The notes beneath the pieces are model-generated. The model saw only the letters and a program-made list of their open reading frames with translations, made no database searches and was not told where the DNA came from. Of a stretch of DNA of 42,941 bases, positions 31,300 through 39,886 are shown piece by piece; positions within the stretch are counted from its first letter, which is position 1, and each line of letters begins with the position of its first letter. A program made the position numbers and the translations under genes. This DNA comes from Streptomyces sp. WAC06614 (GTDB lineage Bacteria; Actinomycetota; Actinomycetes; Streptomycetales; Streptomycetaceae). Where the stretch lies: positions 1-42,941 of the forward strand of contig NZ_RPRY01000024.1 in NCBI RefSeq assembly GCF_003949795.1, written 5' to 3'.

Positions 31300-32608
31300 C
31301 CAGACGCAGGCGGCCGACGCGGCCCCTGGGGACGAGTCCCGTGGTACGAAGGGCCCGCGCCACGCGGCGCCCAGGAAGTCGCTGCTGACGAAGTTCCACA
31401 TACCCGTCGGCAGGACCATGGCCCTGGCGGCGATGCCCACGGCCGTGTTCGTCGGGATGGGCATGGCCCCCAAGCTGGCCGCCGCCGACGACAAGGAGAT
31501 CCCGTTCCTGCCCGGGCCGTGCGTGACGCGCTCCGACGGCCCGACCGGCTCGGCCTCTCCCTCGCCCTCGGCGTCGCCGTCCGCCACCGCGTCGCCCGGC
31601 GCCTCGCCGGGTACGTCGCCCTCGCCCGGGGCGTCCCCCAAGGCCTCGGCCTCGGCCTCGCCCAAGCCCGCGGTGACCCCGCCGGCCACGAAGCCGAACG
31701 CCCCGGCCACCGCCTCCGCGCAGCAGCAGGCCGCCCCGGCGCCGTCGACCACGGCGGCCGCGGCGAAGAAGACCGATCCGCTGGACCCGCTGGGCGTCGG
31801 TGACGCCCTCAAGGACCTGTTCGGCGGGCTCGGCAAGGCCGCCGCACCGGGCGCGACGCCGAGCACCGCCCCGTCCACGGCCCCCGCGCCCGCGCCCTCC
31901 GGCACGGCCGCACCCGCGCCCGGCACCGCCGCCCCGAAGCCCGCGGACCCGGCGGCGGACGCGATCCGCGAGGCGGCCAGGAAGGCCGGCGTCGAGGTCA
32001 AGGAGCTGCCGCAGGACGTCAAGGACACGGCCGACAAGCCCAAGGACGAGACGGGCGTGGCGGACGACGAGGCGACCGGCGACAAGGACAAGGACGCGGC
32101 GGGCCCCGACGGCAAGCAGCCCTTCCCCTGCCCGACCCTGGACGCGAAGGCCCTCGCCGACGCCAAGCTGGAGCCGGGCATCCCGGCCCTGCCCGACGAG
32201 CCGTGGTACCTGGACAGCAGCATGCTGACCCTGTACGGCCTGGACTACGAGGGCATCGTCGAGGTCAGGACCGGCTCCGGCAAGGTCAAGAAGGTCCTGA
32301 AGTTCACCGCGGACTCCCTGGACATCAAGGACCTGTACCAGACCGTCGGCAAGGGGCAGAACATCGCCCACCTGAAGTCCCGCCCCGGCTCGACGTCCAA
32401 GATCCGTGGCGGCAAGGTGACGATGTACACCGAGTCGCTCAAGGGCAACCTGTTCGGTCTGATCCCGATCGAGTTCAGCCCGACCAGCCCGCCGCCGCTG
32501 AACGTGCCCTTCGCGTTCTTCACCCAGGTCAAGGTCGTCCAGGCCGGCCAGTTCGGCGGCACGCTGACGGTCCCGGGCCTGAAGAACTACATCGGTCCGC
32601 CGGAGTAG
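31289..32608 (+). CDS. Exported protein with Pro/Ser/Thr-rich linker and beta-rich C-terminal domain
   Basis: A 439-residue protein. GTG 31289 (VRGDQTQAADAAPGDE) follows GGGAGGAACA and overlaps the DUF6114 gene; the frame continues upstream but is the shadow of that gene. Parts: a basic cytoplasmic lead of about 35 residues, one membrane or signal segment (FHIPVGRTMALAAMPTAVFV), about 190 residues of low-complexity Ser/Pro/Ala/Thr, then a 150-residue folded domain (WYLDSSMLTLYGLDYEGIVE, VKKVLKFTADSLDIKDLY, RGGKVTMYTESLKGN). That domain alternates short strands like the DUF6230 partner and may be related. The linker would span the cell wall. No enzyme motif seen. Confidence 0.82.
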   Translation: MRGDQTQAADAAPGDESRGTKGPRHAAPRKSLLTKFHIPVGRTMALAAMPTAVFVGMGMAPKLAAADDKEIPFLPGPCVTRSDGPTGSASPSPSASPSATASPGASPGTSPSPGASPKASASASPKPAVTPPATKPNAPATASAQQQAAPAPSTTAAAAKKTDPLDPLGVGDALKDLFGGLGKAAAPGATPSTAPSTAPAPAPSGTAAPAPGTAAPKPADPAADAIREAARKAGVEVKELPQDVKDTADKPKDETGVADDEATGDKDKDAAGPDGKQPFPCPTLDAKALADAKLEPGIPALPDEPWYLDSSMLTLYGLDYEGIVEVRTGSGKVKKVLKFTADSLDIKDLYQTVGKGQNIAHLKSRPGSTSKIRGGKVTMYTESLKGNLFGLIPIEFSPTSPPPLNVPFAFFTQVKVVQAGQFGGTLTVPGLKNYIGPPE

Positions 32609-32623
32609 GACCCCGCGACGACA

Positions 32624-32660
32624 GGAGCGGCCCGCACCCCCTCGGGGTGCGGGCCGCTCC
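32624..32660. terminator. Perfect 17-bp hairpin terminator
   Basis: Arms GGAGCGGCCCGCACCCC (32624-32640) and its exact reverse complement (32644-32660) flank CTC. It lies between the convergent DUF6230-operon end and pyk and should act in both directions. Confidence 0.88.
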
Positions 32661-32680
32661 CGCTGTGCGGCGGGGGTGGA

Positions 32681-34111
32681 TCAGTCCTGCGACGCGCCAC
32701 CGAGGTGGTGGACGCGGACCATGTTGGTCGTGCCCGGGACGCCGGGGGGCGAGCCGGCCGTGATGACCACGGTGTCGCCGGCGTTGTAGCGGCTGAGCTT
32801 GACCAGCTCGGCGTCGACCAGCTCGACCATGGCGTCGGTGTTGTTCACGTGCGGGACGACGTACGAGTCCACGCCCCAGCTCAGGGTGAGCTGGTTGCGG
32901 GTGTTGACGTCCGTGGTGAAGGCCACGATCGGCTGGACCGCGCGGTAGCGGGACAGCCGGCGGGCGGTGTCACCGGACTGGGTGAAGGCGATCAGCGCCT
33001 TGCCGTCGAGGAAGTCGGCGATCTCGCAGGCGGCGCGGGCCACGGAACCGCCCTGGGTGCGCGGCTTCTTGCCCGGGACCAGCGGCTGGAGGCCCTTGGA
33101 GAGCAGCTCCTCCTCGGCCGCGGCGACGATCTTCGACATCGTCTTGACGGTCTCGATCGGGTACTGGCCCACCGAGGACTCGGCCGACAGCATGACCGCG
33201 TCGGCGCCGTCCAGGATGGCGTTGGCGACGTCGGAGGCCTCGGCGCGGGTGGGCCGGGAGTTGGTGATCATCGACTCCATCATCTGGGTGGCGACGATGA
33301 CCGGCTTGGCGTTGCGGCGGCACATCTCGATGAGGCGCTTCTGCACCATCGGGACCTTTTCGAGCGGGTACTCGACGGCCAGGTCACCGCGGGCCACCAT
33401 GACCGCGTCGAAGGCGTCGACCACGGCCTCCATGTTGTCGACGGCCTGCGGCTTCTCCACCTTGGCGATGACGGGGACCCGGCGGCCCTCCTCGTCCATG
33501 ACCCGGTGGACGTCCTTGACGTCGTTGGCGTCGCGGACGAAGGACAGGGCGACCATGTCGCAGCCCATCCGCAGGGCGAAGCGCAGGTCCTCCTTGTCCT
33601 TCTCGGACAGGGCCGGGACGTTCACCGCGGCGCCGGGCAGGTTGATGCCCTTGTGGTCCGAGATGACACCGCCCTCGATGACGATGGTCCGCACGCGCGG
33701 GCCGTCGACCTCGGTGACCCGCAGCTCGACGTTGCCGTCGTTGATCAGGATCTGGTCGCCCTTGGCGACGTCGCCGGGCAGGCCCTTGTACGTGGTGCCG
33801 CAGATGGACTTGTCGCCCGGGACGTCCTCGGTGGTGATGGTGAACTCGTCCCCGCGGACCAGCTCGACCGGGCCCTCGGCGAAGGTCTCCAGGCGGATCT
33901 TCGGACCCTGGAGGTCGGCGAGGACACCCACCGCGCGGCCGGTGTCCTCCGAGGCCTTGCGGACGCGGTCGTACCGCTCCTGGTGCTCTGCCTGGGATCC
34001 GTGGCTGAAGTTGAAACGGGCCACGTTCATGCCTGCCTCGATGAGCGCTTTCAGCTGCTCATAGGAGTCGACGGCGGGGCCCAGGGTGCAGACGATTTTG
34101 GAACGGCGCAT
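32681..34111 (-). CDS. pyk: Pyruvate kinase
   Basis: It converts phosphoenolpyruvate and ADP to pyruvate and ATP. The 476-residue protein has the standard layout: MRRSKIVCTLGPAV start, GMNVARFNFSHGS (with the Arg, Asn and Ser of the active site), VARGDLAVEYPLEKVP (domain A, metal Asp and Glu), IVATQMMESMI, and a C-terminal regulatory domain (ALIAFTQSGDTARRLSRYR). S. coelicolor has two pyruvate kinase genes as I recall; the one next to ackA-pta is pyk2. ATG 34111 is the conserved start. It lies 62 bp downstream of ackA and may be cotranscribed with it or use the promoter region containing the palindrome at 34141-34152. Confidence 0.96.
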   Translation of the reverse strand: MRRSKIVCTLGPAVDSYEQLKALIEAGMNVARFNFSHGSQAEHQERYDRVRKASEDTGRAVGVLADLQGPKIRLETFAEGPVELVRGDEFTITTEDVPGDKSICGTTYKGLPGDVAKGDQILINDGNVELRVTEVDGPRVRTIVIEGGVISDHKGINLPGAAVNVPALSEKDKEDLRFALRMGCDMVALSFVRDANDVKDVHRVMDEEGRRVPVIAKVEKPQAVDNMEAVVDAFDAVMVARGDLAVEYPLEKVPMVQKRLIEMCRRNAKPVIVATQMMESMITNSRPTRAEASDVANAILDGADAVMLSAESSVGQYPIETVKTMSKIVAAAEEELLSKGLQPLVPGKKPRTQGGSVARAACEIADFLDGKALIAFTQSGDTARRLSRYRAVQPIVAFTTDVNTRNQLTLSWGVDSYVVPHVNNTDAMVELVDAELVKLSRYNAGDTVVITAGSPPGVPGTTNMVRVHHLGGASQD

Positions 34112-34140
34112 GGAGCGGATCCTATCCGTTTGTTTCGTAG

Positions 34141-34152
34141 CGGAATATTCCG
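34141..34152. promoter_or_regulatory. CGGAATATTCCG palindrome upstream of pyk
   Basis: A perfect 12-bp palindrome lies 30 bp upstream of the pyk start in the ackA-pyk gap. A TAGGAT box (minus strand, about 34125-34120) lies between it and pyk and could be the -10. The palindrome may be an operator. Confidence 0.45.
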
Positions 34153-34173
34153 TCTGGTGGAAAGTCCAAGTGA

Positions 34174-35379
34174 CTAGCGAGTAACCAGCTCATAGGCCTG
34201 AGCGGCGATCTCCAGCTCCTCGTCCGTGGGCACCACCGCCACCGCCACCCGGGCGTACTCGGGGGAGATCAGCCGCGGCTCGCCCGAGCGCTCCGCGTTC
34301 GCCCGGTGGTCCAGCGCCAGGCCGAGTTCCTCCAGGCCCGCCACGGCGGCCTCGCGCACCGGGGCCGCGTTCTCGCCCACGCCCGCCGTGAACACCACCG
34401 CGTCCACCCGGCCCAGCACGGCCGTGTAGGCGCCGATGTACTTCTTCAGCCGGTGCACGTACGTGGCGAACGCCCGCCCGGCCGCCTCGTCGCCCTCGCC
34501 GGCCCGGCGCAGCACCTCGCGCATGTCGTTGTCGCCGCACATGCCCAGCAGACCGCTCTTCTTGTTCAGCAGCGAGTCGATCTCGTCCACCGACATCCCG
34601 CCGACCCGGGCCAGGTGGAAGATCACCGCCGGGTCCAGGTCGCCCGAGCGGGTCCCCATGACCAGGCCCTCCAGCGGGGTCAGGCCCATCGAGGTGTCCA
34701 CGCACACCCCGCCGCGCACGGCCGAGGCCGAGGCGCCGTTGCCCAGGTGCAGCACGATCACGTTGACCTCCTCCGGCGCCTTGCCCAGCAGCCGGGCCGT
34801 GGCCCGGGAGACATAGGCGTGGGAGGTGCCGTGGAAGCCGTAGCGCCGGACCGAGAAGCGCTCGGCGACCTCGGCGTCGATCGCGTACTGGGCCACGTGG
34901 TCCGCCATGGTCGCGTGGAAGGCCGTGTCGAAGACGGCCACCTGCGGGATGTCCGCGCGCAGCGCGCGGGCCACCTCGATGCCGGTCACGTTCGCCGGGT
35001 TGTGCAGCGGGGCCAGCGGCACCAGGCTGCGGATCTCGGCCAGGACCTCGTCGTCGATGACCGTGGGCGCCGTGAACCGGGTGCCGCCGTGCACCACCCG
35101 GTGACCGACCGCGGCCAGCTCCGGCGAGTCCAGCCCCAGGCCGTCGGCGGCCAGCTCGGCCGCCACGGCCTTCAGCGCGGCCTCGTGGTCGGCGATCGGG
35201 CCGAGCTGCTCGCGCCTGTCGCCGCCGGTGGCCAGCGGCTCGTGCACCAGCCGCGAGGTCTCCTCGCCGATCCGCTCGACCAGCCCGACGGCCAGCCGGC
35301 TGCGGTCCGCCATGTCGAGCAGCTGGTACTTGACCGACGAGGAGCCGGAGTTGAGGACGAGTACGCGCGATGCGGTCAC
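34174..35379 (-). CDS. ackA: Acetate kinase
   Basis: It interconverts acetyl phosphate plus ADP and acetate plus ATP. The 401-residue protein shows the ASKHA-fold motifs: LVLNSGSSSVKYQL at the N-terminus, VGHRVVHGGTRF, FDTAFHATM, YGFHGTSHAYVS, LHLGNGASASAV and DTSMGLTPLEGLVMGTRSGDLDP, and a C-terminal FTAGVGENA. GTG 35379 (V-TASRVLVLNSG) follows AAGGAAAG. It is 33 bp downstream of pta on the same strand, the usual pta-ackA operon order, giving the acetyl-CoA to acetate overflow route. pyk follows after 62 bp. Confidence 0.97.
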   Translation of the reverse strand: MTASRVLVLNSGSSSVKYQLLDMADRSRLAVGLVERIGEETSRLVHEPLATGGDRREQLGPIADHEAALKAVAAELAADGLGLDSPELAAVGHRVVHGGTRFTAPTVIDDEVLAEIRSLVPLAPLHNPANVTGIEVARALRADIPQVAVFDTAFHATMADHVAQYAIDAEVAERFSVRRYGFHGTSHAYVSRATARLLGKAPEEVNVIVLHLGNGASASAVRGGVCVDTSMGLTPLEGLVMGTRSGDLDPAVIFHLARVGGMSVDEIDSLLNKKSGLLGMCGDNDMREVLRRAGEGDEAAGRAFATYVHRLKKYIGAYTAVLGRVDAVVFTAGVGENAAPVREAAVAGLEELGLALDHRANAERSGEPRLISPEYARVAVAVVPTDEELEIAAQAYELVTR

Positions 35380-35412
35380 GATCGGGTCTTTCCTTCGGTG
35401 GGGGAGGAGGGG

Positions 35413-37494
35413 CTACTGCGCGGCGGCCGGGTTCTGGGCCTGGATGGCGGTGATCGCCACCGTGGTGACGATGTCCTGGACCAGTGCGCCGCGGGACAGG
35501 TCGTTGACCGGCTTGCGCAGGCCCTGCAGCACCGGGCCGACCGCCACGGCGCCCGCCGAGCGCTGGACCGCCTTGTAGGTGTTGTTGCCGGTGTTGAGGT
35601 CCGGGAAGATCAGCACCGTCGCCCGGCCGGCCACGTCGGAGCCGGGCAGCTTGGTCGCGGCCACGGACGGCTCGACGGCGGCGTCGTACTGGATCGGGCC
35701 CTCGACGGCCAGGTCCGGACGCTGCTGCCGGACGATCTCGGTGGCCTTGCGGACCTTGTCCACGTCGGCACCGGACCCGGAGGTGCCGGTCGAGTACGAC
35801 AGCATCGCGATCCGCGGCTCGACGCCGAAGGCGGCGGCGGTGGCGGCGGACTGGACGGCGATGTCGGCCAGCTGCTCGGCGTTCGGATCGGGGTTGACCG
35901 CGCAGTCGCCGTAGACCAGCACCCGGTCGGCCAGGCACATGAAGAAGACGGAGGAGACGATCGAGGCCTGCGGCTTGGTCTTGATGATCTCGAAGGCCGG
36001 GCGGATGGTGGCCGCGGTGGAGTGCACCGACCCGGAGACCATGCCGTCGGCCAGGCCCTCCTGGACCATCAGCGTGCCGAAGTAGTTGACGTCGGTGACC
36101 ACGTCGTTGGCCAGCTCGACGGTCATGCCCTTGTGGGCGCGGGCCTTGGCGTAGTACTCGGCGAACCGTTCCCGCAGGGGCGAGGTCGCCGGGTCGATGA
36201 TCTGCGCCCCGCCGATGTCGATGCCGAGGTCGGCGGCCTTCTTCAGGACCACCTGCTCCTCGCCCAGGAGGGTGAGCTCGCAGACCCCCCGGCGCAGCAC
36301 CACGTCGGCGGCGCGCAGCACCCGCTCCTCGGTGCCCTCGGGCAGCACCACCCGGCGCCGGTCGGCGCGGGCCCGCTCCAGCAGCTCGTGCTCGAACATC
36401 ATCGGCGTGACCCGCTCGGAGCGGGTCACCGACAGCAGGCCGCGCAGCTCGGGGGTGTCCACGTGCCGCTCGAACAGGCCGAGCGCGGTCTCCAGCTTGC
36501 GCGGGGTGGCCGAGTTCAGCCGGCTCTGCAGCGCGAACAGTTCGCCGGCCGTCGGGAAGCTGTTGCCGGCCACGGAGACCACCGGGGTGCCCGGGGCCAG
36601 CTTCGCGGCCATCTCCAGGATGCGCGGGGCCGGGCGCTCGTTCAGGGTGAGCAGCACACCGGCGATCGCGGGGGTGCCGGAGGCGTGCGCGGCCAGGGCG
36701 CCCACCACCAGGTCCGAGCGGTCGCCGGGGGTCACCACCAGGCAGCCCGGGGTCAGGGCGTTGAGGAAGTTCGGGAGCATGGCGCCGCCGAAGACGAAGT
36801 CCAGCGCGTCCCGCGCGAGCCCGGCCTCGTCGCCGAGCAGCACCTCACCGCCGAGGGCCCGGGTGATCTCGGCGACCGTCGGGGCCGACAGCGACTTGTC
36901 GTCGGGGAGCACGTAGCAGGGGACCGGGAGGCGGGCCGCCAGCCGCTCGGCTATGACGTCCCGGTCCTCCTTGGCCACCCGGTTGACCACCATCGCCACG
37001 ACCTCGCAGCCCAGGCTCTCGTAGGCGCGGTAGGCGTTGCGGGCCTCGGCCCGCACCGACTCGGCGGTCTGCTTGGTGCCGCCGACCACGGGGACGACGA
37101 CCGCGCCCAGCTCGTTGGCCAGGCGGGCGTTCAGCGCCAGCTCGTCGGGGAGGTTGGTGTCGGCGTAGTCGGTGCCGAGGACCAGCATGACGTCGTAGGC
37201 GCGGGCCGCCCGGTGGTAGCGGTCGACCAGCCGGGAGACCAGCTCGTCGGTGCCCTTCTCGGCCAGGACCACCGAGGCCTCGTGGTACTCCATGCCGACG
37301 GCGGACGCGGCGTCCTGATCCAGCCGGTACCGGGCCTTGAGCAGGTCGAAGAGCCGGTCCGGTGCGTCGTGGAGCAGGGGCCGGTAGACCCCGACCCGGC
37401 CCGTCTGCCGGGTCAGCAGCTCCATGATCCCCAGCTCGACGACCTGGCGGCCGTCCCCCCGGTCGATCCCGGTGACGTACACGCTGCGCGTCAC
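35413..37494 (-). CDS. pta: Phosphate acetyltransferase (long form)
   Basis: It converts acetyl-CoA and phosphate to acetyl phosphate. At 693 residues it is the long three-domain form: an N-terminal BioD-like domain (RSVYVTGIDRGDGRQ), a middle DRTGG-type domain (about residues 215-325), and the C-terminal catalytic PTA domain (starting VTPMMFEHELLERARADRRRVVLPEGTEERVLRA, with MVQEGLADGMVSGSVHSTAATIRPA and MLSYSTGTSGSGADVDKV). GTG 37494 (V-TRSVYVTGIDRG) is chosen because residues further upstream in frame are promoter DNA. ackA follows after 33 bp. It is divergent from pfkA across 280 bp with probable overlapping promoters. Confidence 0.95.
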   Translation of the reverse strand: MTRSVYVTGIDRGDGRQVVELGIMELLTRQTGRVGVYRPLLHDAPDRLFDLLKARYRLDQDAASAVGMEYHEASVVLAEKGTDELVSRLVDRYHRAARAYDVMLVLGTDYADTNLPDELALNARLANELGAVVVPVVGGTKQTAESVRAEARNAYRAYESLGCEVVAMVVNRVAKEDRDVIAERLAARLPVPCYVLPDDKSLSAPTVAEITRALGGEVLLGDEAGLARDALDFVFGGAMLPNFLNALTPGCLVVTPGDRSDLVVGALAAHASGTPAIAGVLLTLNERPAPRILEMAAKLAPGTPVVSVAGNSFPTAGELFALQSRLNSATPRKLETALGLFERHVDTPELRGLLSVTRSERVTPMMFEHELLERARADRRRVVLPEGTEERVLRAADVVLRRGVCELTLLGEEQVVLKKAADLGIDIGGAQIIDPATSPLRERFAEYYAKARAHKGMTVELANDVVTDVNYFGTLMVQEGLADGMVSGSVHSTAATIRPAFEIIKTKPQASIVSSVFFMCLADRVLVYGDCAVNPDPNAEQLADIAVQSAATAAAFGVEPRIAMLSYSTGTSGSGADVDKVRKATEIVRQQRPDLAVEGPIQYDAAVEPSVAATKLPGSDVAGRATVLIFPDLNTGNNTYKAVQRSAGAVAVGPVLQGLRKPVNDLSRGALVQDIVTTVAITAIQAQNPAAAQ

Positions 37495-37529
37495 GTGGCT
37501 CTCCGTCCCTCTTCGTGAGTCGATTTCCC

Positions 37530-37558
37530 CCGATAAGGTGGGCTTGACCCCTTGACAA
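37530..37558 (-). promoter_or_regulatory. Probable pta-ackA promoter
   Basis: On the minus strand TTGTCA (37558-37553) and TATCGG (37535-37530) are 17 bp apart. Transcription would start near 37523, about 29 bp before the pta GTG. The -35 overlaps that of the divergent pfkA promoter. Confidence 0.5.
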
Positions 37559-37580
37559 TACCTTGGCGTGTGGGTAAAGC
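37552..37580 (+). promoter_or_regulatory. Probable pfkA promoter
   Basis: TTGACA (37552-37557) and TAAAGC (37575-37580) are 17 bp apart, a near-consensus vegetative promoter. The start would be near 37587, giving a leader of about 190 bases before ATG 37775. A second TTGACC lies 8 bp upstream (37544-37549). Confidence 0.65.
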
Positions 37581-37774
37581 GCCCGTCAGTAGAAGGCCTC
37601 GGGAGGGGGGTCCAAAGGCCCTGGGTGCGGAGCAGTGCAGAGCGCGCCTCCCCGGTGACGCGTGGAACAATCGGACAGGCTGCGCCATTACGGCCTTCAC
37701 GAGTACGTCCATGCGTACGCCCGTACGTCCGCACCCGTACGGAGGGTACGACCAGGAGCAGGAGACACAGCACG

Positions 37775-38800
37775 ATGCGTATCGGAGTTCTCACCGCAGG
37801 CGGCGACTGCCCAGGACTGAACGCTGTCATCCGGTCCGTCGTGCACCGCGCGCTGGTCGGTCACGGGGACGAGGTCATCGGCTTCGAGGACGGCTTCAAG
37901 GGGCTCCTCGACGGTCACTACCGGCCCTTGGACATCAACTCGGTGAGCGGCATCCTGGCCCGCGGCGGCACCATCCTGGGCTCCGCCCGCATGGAGCGCG
38001 CCCGGCTGCGGGAGGCCGCCGACAACTGCGCCGCCCTCAAGGAGCGCTACGGCCTCGACGCCCTGATCCCGATCGGCGGCGAGGGCACCCTGACGGCCGC
38101 CCGGATGCTCTCCGACGCCGGCATGCCCGTGGTCGGCGTGCCCAAGACCATCGACAACGACATCTCCGCCACCGACCGCACCTTCGGCTTCGACACCGCC
38201 GTCACGGTGGCCACCGAGGCCATAGACCGCCTCAAGACCACCGCGGAGTCCCACCAGCGCGTCATGGTCGTCGAGGTGATGGGCCGGCACGCCGGCTGGA
38301 TCGCCCTGGAGTCCGGCATGGCCGGCGGCGCCCACGGCATCTGCCTGCCGGAACGTCCCTTCCAGGTCGACGACCTGGTCAAGATGGTGGAGGAGCGTTT
38401 CTCCCGCGGCAAGAAGTTCGCGGTCGTCTGCGTCGCCGAGGGCGCGCACCCGGCCGAGGGCTCGATGCCGTACGAGAAGGGCGCCATCGACCAGTACGGT
38501 CACGAGCGCTTCGCCGGCATCGGCAACCGCCTGGCCGTCGAGCTGGAGCGCCGCCTGGGCAAGGAGGCCCGCCCGGTCATCCTCGGCCACGTCCAGCGCG
38601 GCGGTGTCCCCACCGCCTACGACCGGGTGCTCGCCACCCGCTTCGGCTGGCACGCCGTCGAGGCCGTCCACCGCGGCGACTTCGGCCGGATGACGGCCCT
38701 GCGCGGCACCGACATCGTGATGGCCCCGCTGGCCTCGGCGACCGCGGAGCTCAAGACCGTGCCCGAGAACCGGATGTACGAGGCCGAGTCGGTCTTCTGA
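37775..38800 (+). CDS. pfkA: 6-phosphofructokinase
   Basis: It phosphorylates fructose 6-phosphate in glycolysis. The 341-residue protein shows MRIGVLTAGGDCPGLNAVIR, IGGEGTLTAAR, VPKTIDNDI, the catalytic TIDND Asp, MGRHAGWIAL and LGHVQRGG. The phosphoryl donor can be read: G104 at the site where PPi enzymes have Asp, hence ATP-dependent, together with K124, which occurs in actinobacterial group III enzymes. Cysteine is rare in it. AGGAG precedes ATG 37775. It is divergent from pta. A 24-bp stem terminator follows. S. coelicolor has three pfkA copies as I recall; which one this equals is inferred from its place next to pta. Confidence 0.95.
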   Translation: MRIGVLTAGGDCPGLNAVIRSVVHRALVGHGDEVIGFEDGFKGLLDGHYRPLDINSVSGILARGGTILGSARMERARLREAADNCAALKERYGLDALIPIGGEGTLTAARMLSDAGMPVVGVPKTIDNDISATDRTFGFDTAVTVATEAIDRLKTTAESHQRVMVVEVMGRHAGWIALESGMAGGAHGICLPERPFQVDDLVKMVEERFSRGKKFAVVCVAEGAHPAEGSMPYEKGAIDQYGHERFAGIGNRLAVELERRLGKEARPVILGHVQRGGVPTAYDRVLATRFGWHAVEAVHRGDFGRMTALRGTDIVMAPLASATAELKTVPENRMYEAESVF

Positions 38801-38822
38801 GCCGGTTCCGCCCGGCGCCGGT

Positions 38823-38872
38823 CGTCCGGCCGGTACGGCGGGGACGTTCGTCCCCGCCGTACCGGCCGGACG
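38823..38872. terminator. Very strong 24-bp hairpin terminator
   Basis: Arms 38823-38846 and 38849-38872 pair perfectly over 24 bp (core GGTACGGCGGGGACG) around TT. It lies between convergent pfkA and the helix-turn-helix gene and should stop both. Confidence 0.9.
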
Positions 38873-38888
38873 GCAGGTCCTTTCCGGG

Positions 38889-39584
38889 TCATCCGGTCCC
38901 GCGGGCGAGCGCCCAGAACCGGTCGACGATCTCCGCGAGGAACTCCCGGCCCGCGTCCCCGCTGTTCGCCCCGCCCTGGCCGCTTCCGCTGCCCCAGCTC
39001 AAGGTGGCGACCATCCGCGACTGGTAGTCGTCGTAGAGCTGCTCCAGCACCCACTCCAGATGGGCCTTCGGCACCGGGATCAGCTTGGTGAGCGGCTTGA
39101 GGTACGCCTGCCAGCGCGTGGTCACCGCGTTGCGCAGCACCTCCGCCAGCTCCTCCTGCTTGCCCGTGGCCGCCACGAACTGCGGCAGGCTCAGCTTCAG
39201 CAGGGTGGCCAGCGCGGCCGACTGGCGCTCGTTGCCCTTCCAGCGGCCGGTGTCCTCCATCTTCTGGTACGACCCCGGGTCCAGCCCCACCCGCCGGGCG
39301 AGCTCCTCGGCCGTCAGGCCCCGGGCGATGCGGTGCTCCCGCAGGGTCACCGGTTCGGCGAGCAGCTCCCCGGGCGCGCACCACAGCACGCCGGCGAGGG
39401 CGGTCAGCTCCGCCGGGGCGGGGGTGGCCTCGCCCCGCTCCCAGGCCATGACGGTCTCGGGGGCGACGAGGAGTCCGTACTGGGCGCGCAGACCGTAGGC
39501 GACGTGACCGGGCGCCATGCCGAGGGCCGCGCGCAGGCGGCGGGCGGCGGAGGCATTGAAGGGGGGACTTGAGTGCACGGGCAC
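38889..39584 (-). CDS. XRE-type helix-turn-helix regulator
   Basis: A 231-residue protein with two helix-turn-helix regions. The first (residues about 12-75: ARRLRAALGMAPGHVAYGLRAQYGLLVAPETVMAWERGEATPA in outline) is Cro/CI-like; the second (about 82-115: LREHRIARGLTAEELARRVGLDPGSYQKMEDTGRW) is a more standard XRE motif. The C-terminal 100 residues (LSLPQFVAATGKQEELAEVLRNAV onward, with a Gly/Ser-rich spot GSGSGQGG) are of unknown fold. GTG 39584 begins it; a second GTG two codons later is equally possible. It converges with pfkA. Target genes are unknown. Confidence 0.85.
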   Translation of the reverse strand: MPVHSSPPFNASAARRLRAALGMAPGHVAYGLRAQYGLLVAPETVMAWERGEATPAPAELTALAGVLWCAPGELLAEPVTLREHRIARGLTAEELARRVGLDPGSYQKMEDTGRWKGNERQSAALATLLKLSLPQFVAATGKQEELAEVLRNAVTTRWQAYLKPLTKLIPVPKAHLEWVLEQLYDDYQSRMVATLSWGSGSGQGGANSGDAGREFLAEIVDRFWALARGTG

Positions 39585-39821
39585 ACGGTAGAAGTGGCTG
39601 GGGTCCGACGACTACGGTCTGTTCGAACCAACTCACAACTCGTAGGAATCTCCGACCGAGTTCGGTGATTTGCGCCGGTTTACCGGCGACCGTCCGGTAA
39701 TCGGTGAAAGAGAAGATCCACTGCCCGGCGTGCGGTTCGGGCCACCGTCATGATCCCTTCCCCACAGGTCCTCGCGCCACACCCTGAACCGTTCCTTCCG
39801 CCCCTGCGTGACCCAGTGCGA

Positions 39822-39855
39822 GGGGCCCTCGCCTCACGGGGGTGGCGAGGGCTCC
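39822..39855 (+). terminator. Hairpin upstream of the merR promoter
   Basis: GCCCTCGCC (39825-39833) pairs with GGCGAGGGC (39844-39852), extended by GG/CC with one wobble pair. It ends immediately before the MerR -35 box and could insulate the operon from upstream transcripts. Confidence 0.6.
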
Positions 39856-39886
39856 TTGCCTTGACGTCGGCGTCAAGGAATACGGT
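39856..39886 (+). promoter_or_regulatory. MerR-type promoter with 19-bp spacer and palindromic operator
   Basis: TTGCCT (39856-39861) and TACGGT (39881-39886) are 19 bp apart. Between them lies a perfect inverted repeat, CCTTGACG (39859-39866) / CGTCAAGG (39871-39878). Over-long spacing with an operator in the spacer is the hallmark of MerR-activated promoters. Transcription would start at or next to ATG 39893, giving a leaderless message. Confidence 0.85.

Noticed and set aside
34170..34185. Third copy of the GTTACTCGC-type inverted repeat
   Set aside because: It is the end of ackA (codons for LVTR and the stop), so the match to the 29529 and 29655 sites is most likely chance.
34306..37518. 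1070-codon plus-strand frame across ackA-pta
   Set aside because: Antisense of two unmistakable enzymes; the translation is low-complexity Gly/Arg/His/Val with no family pattern.
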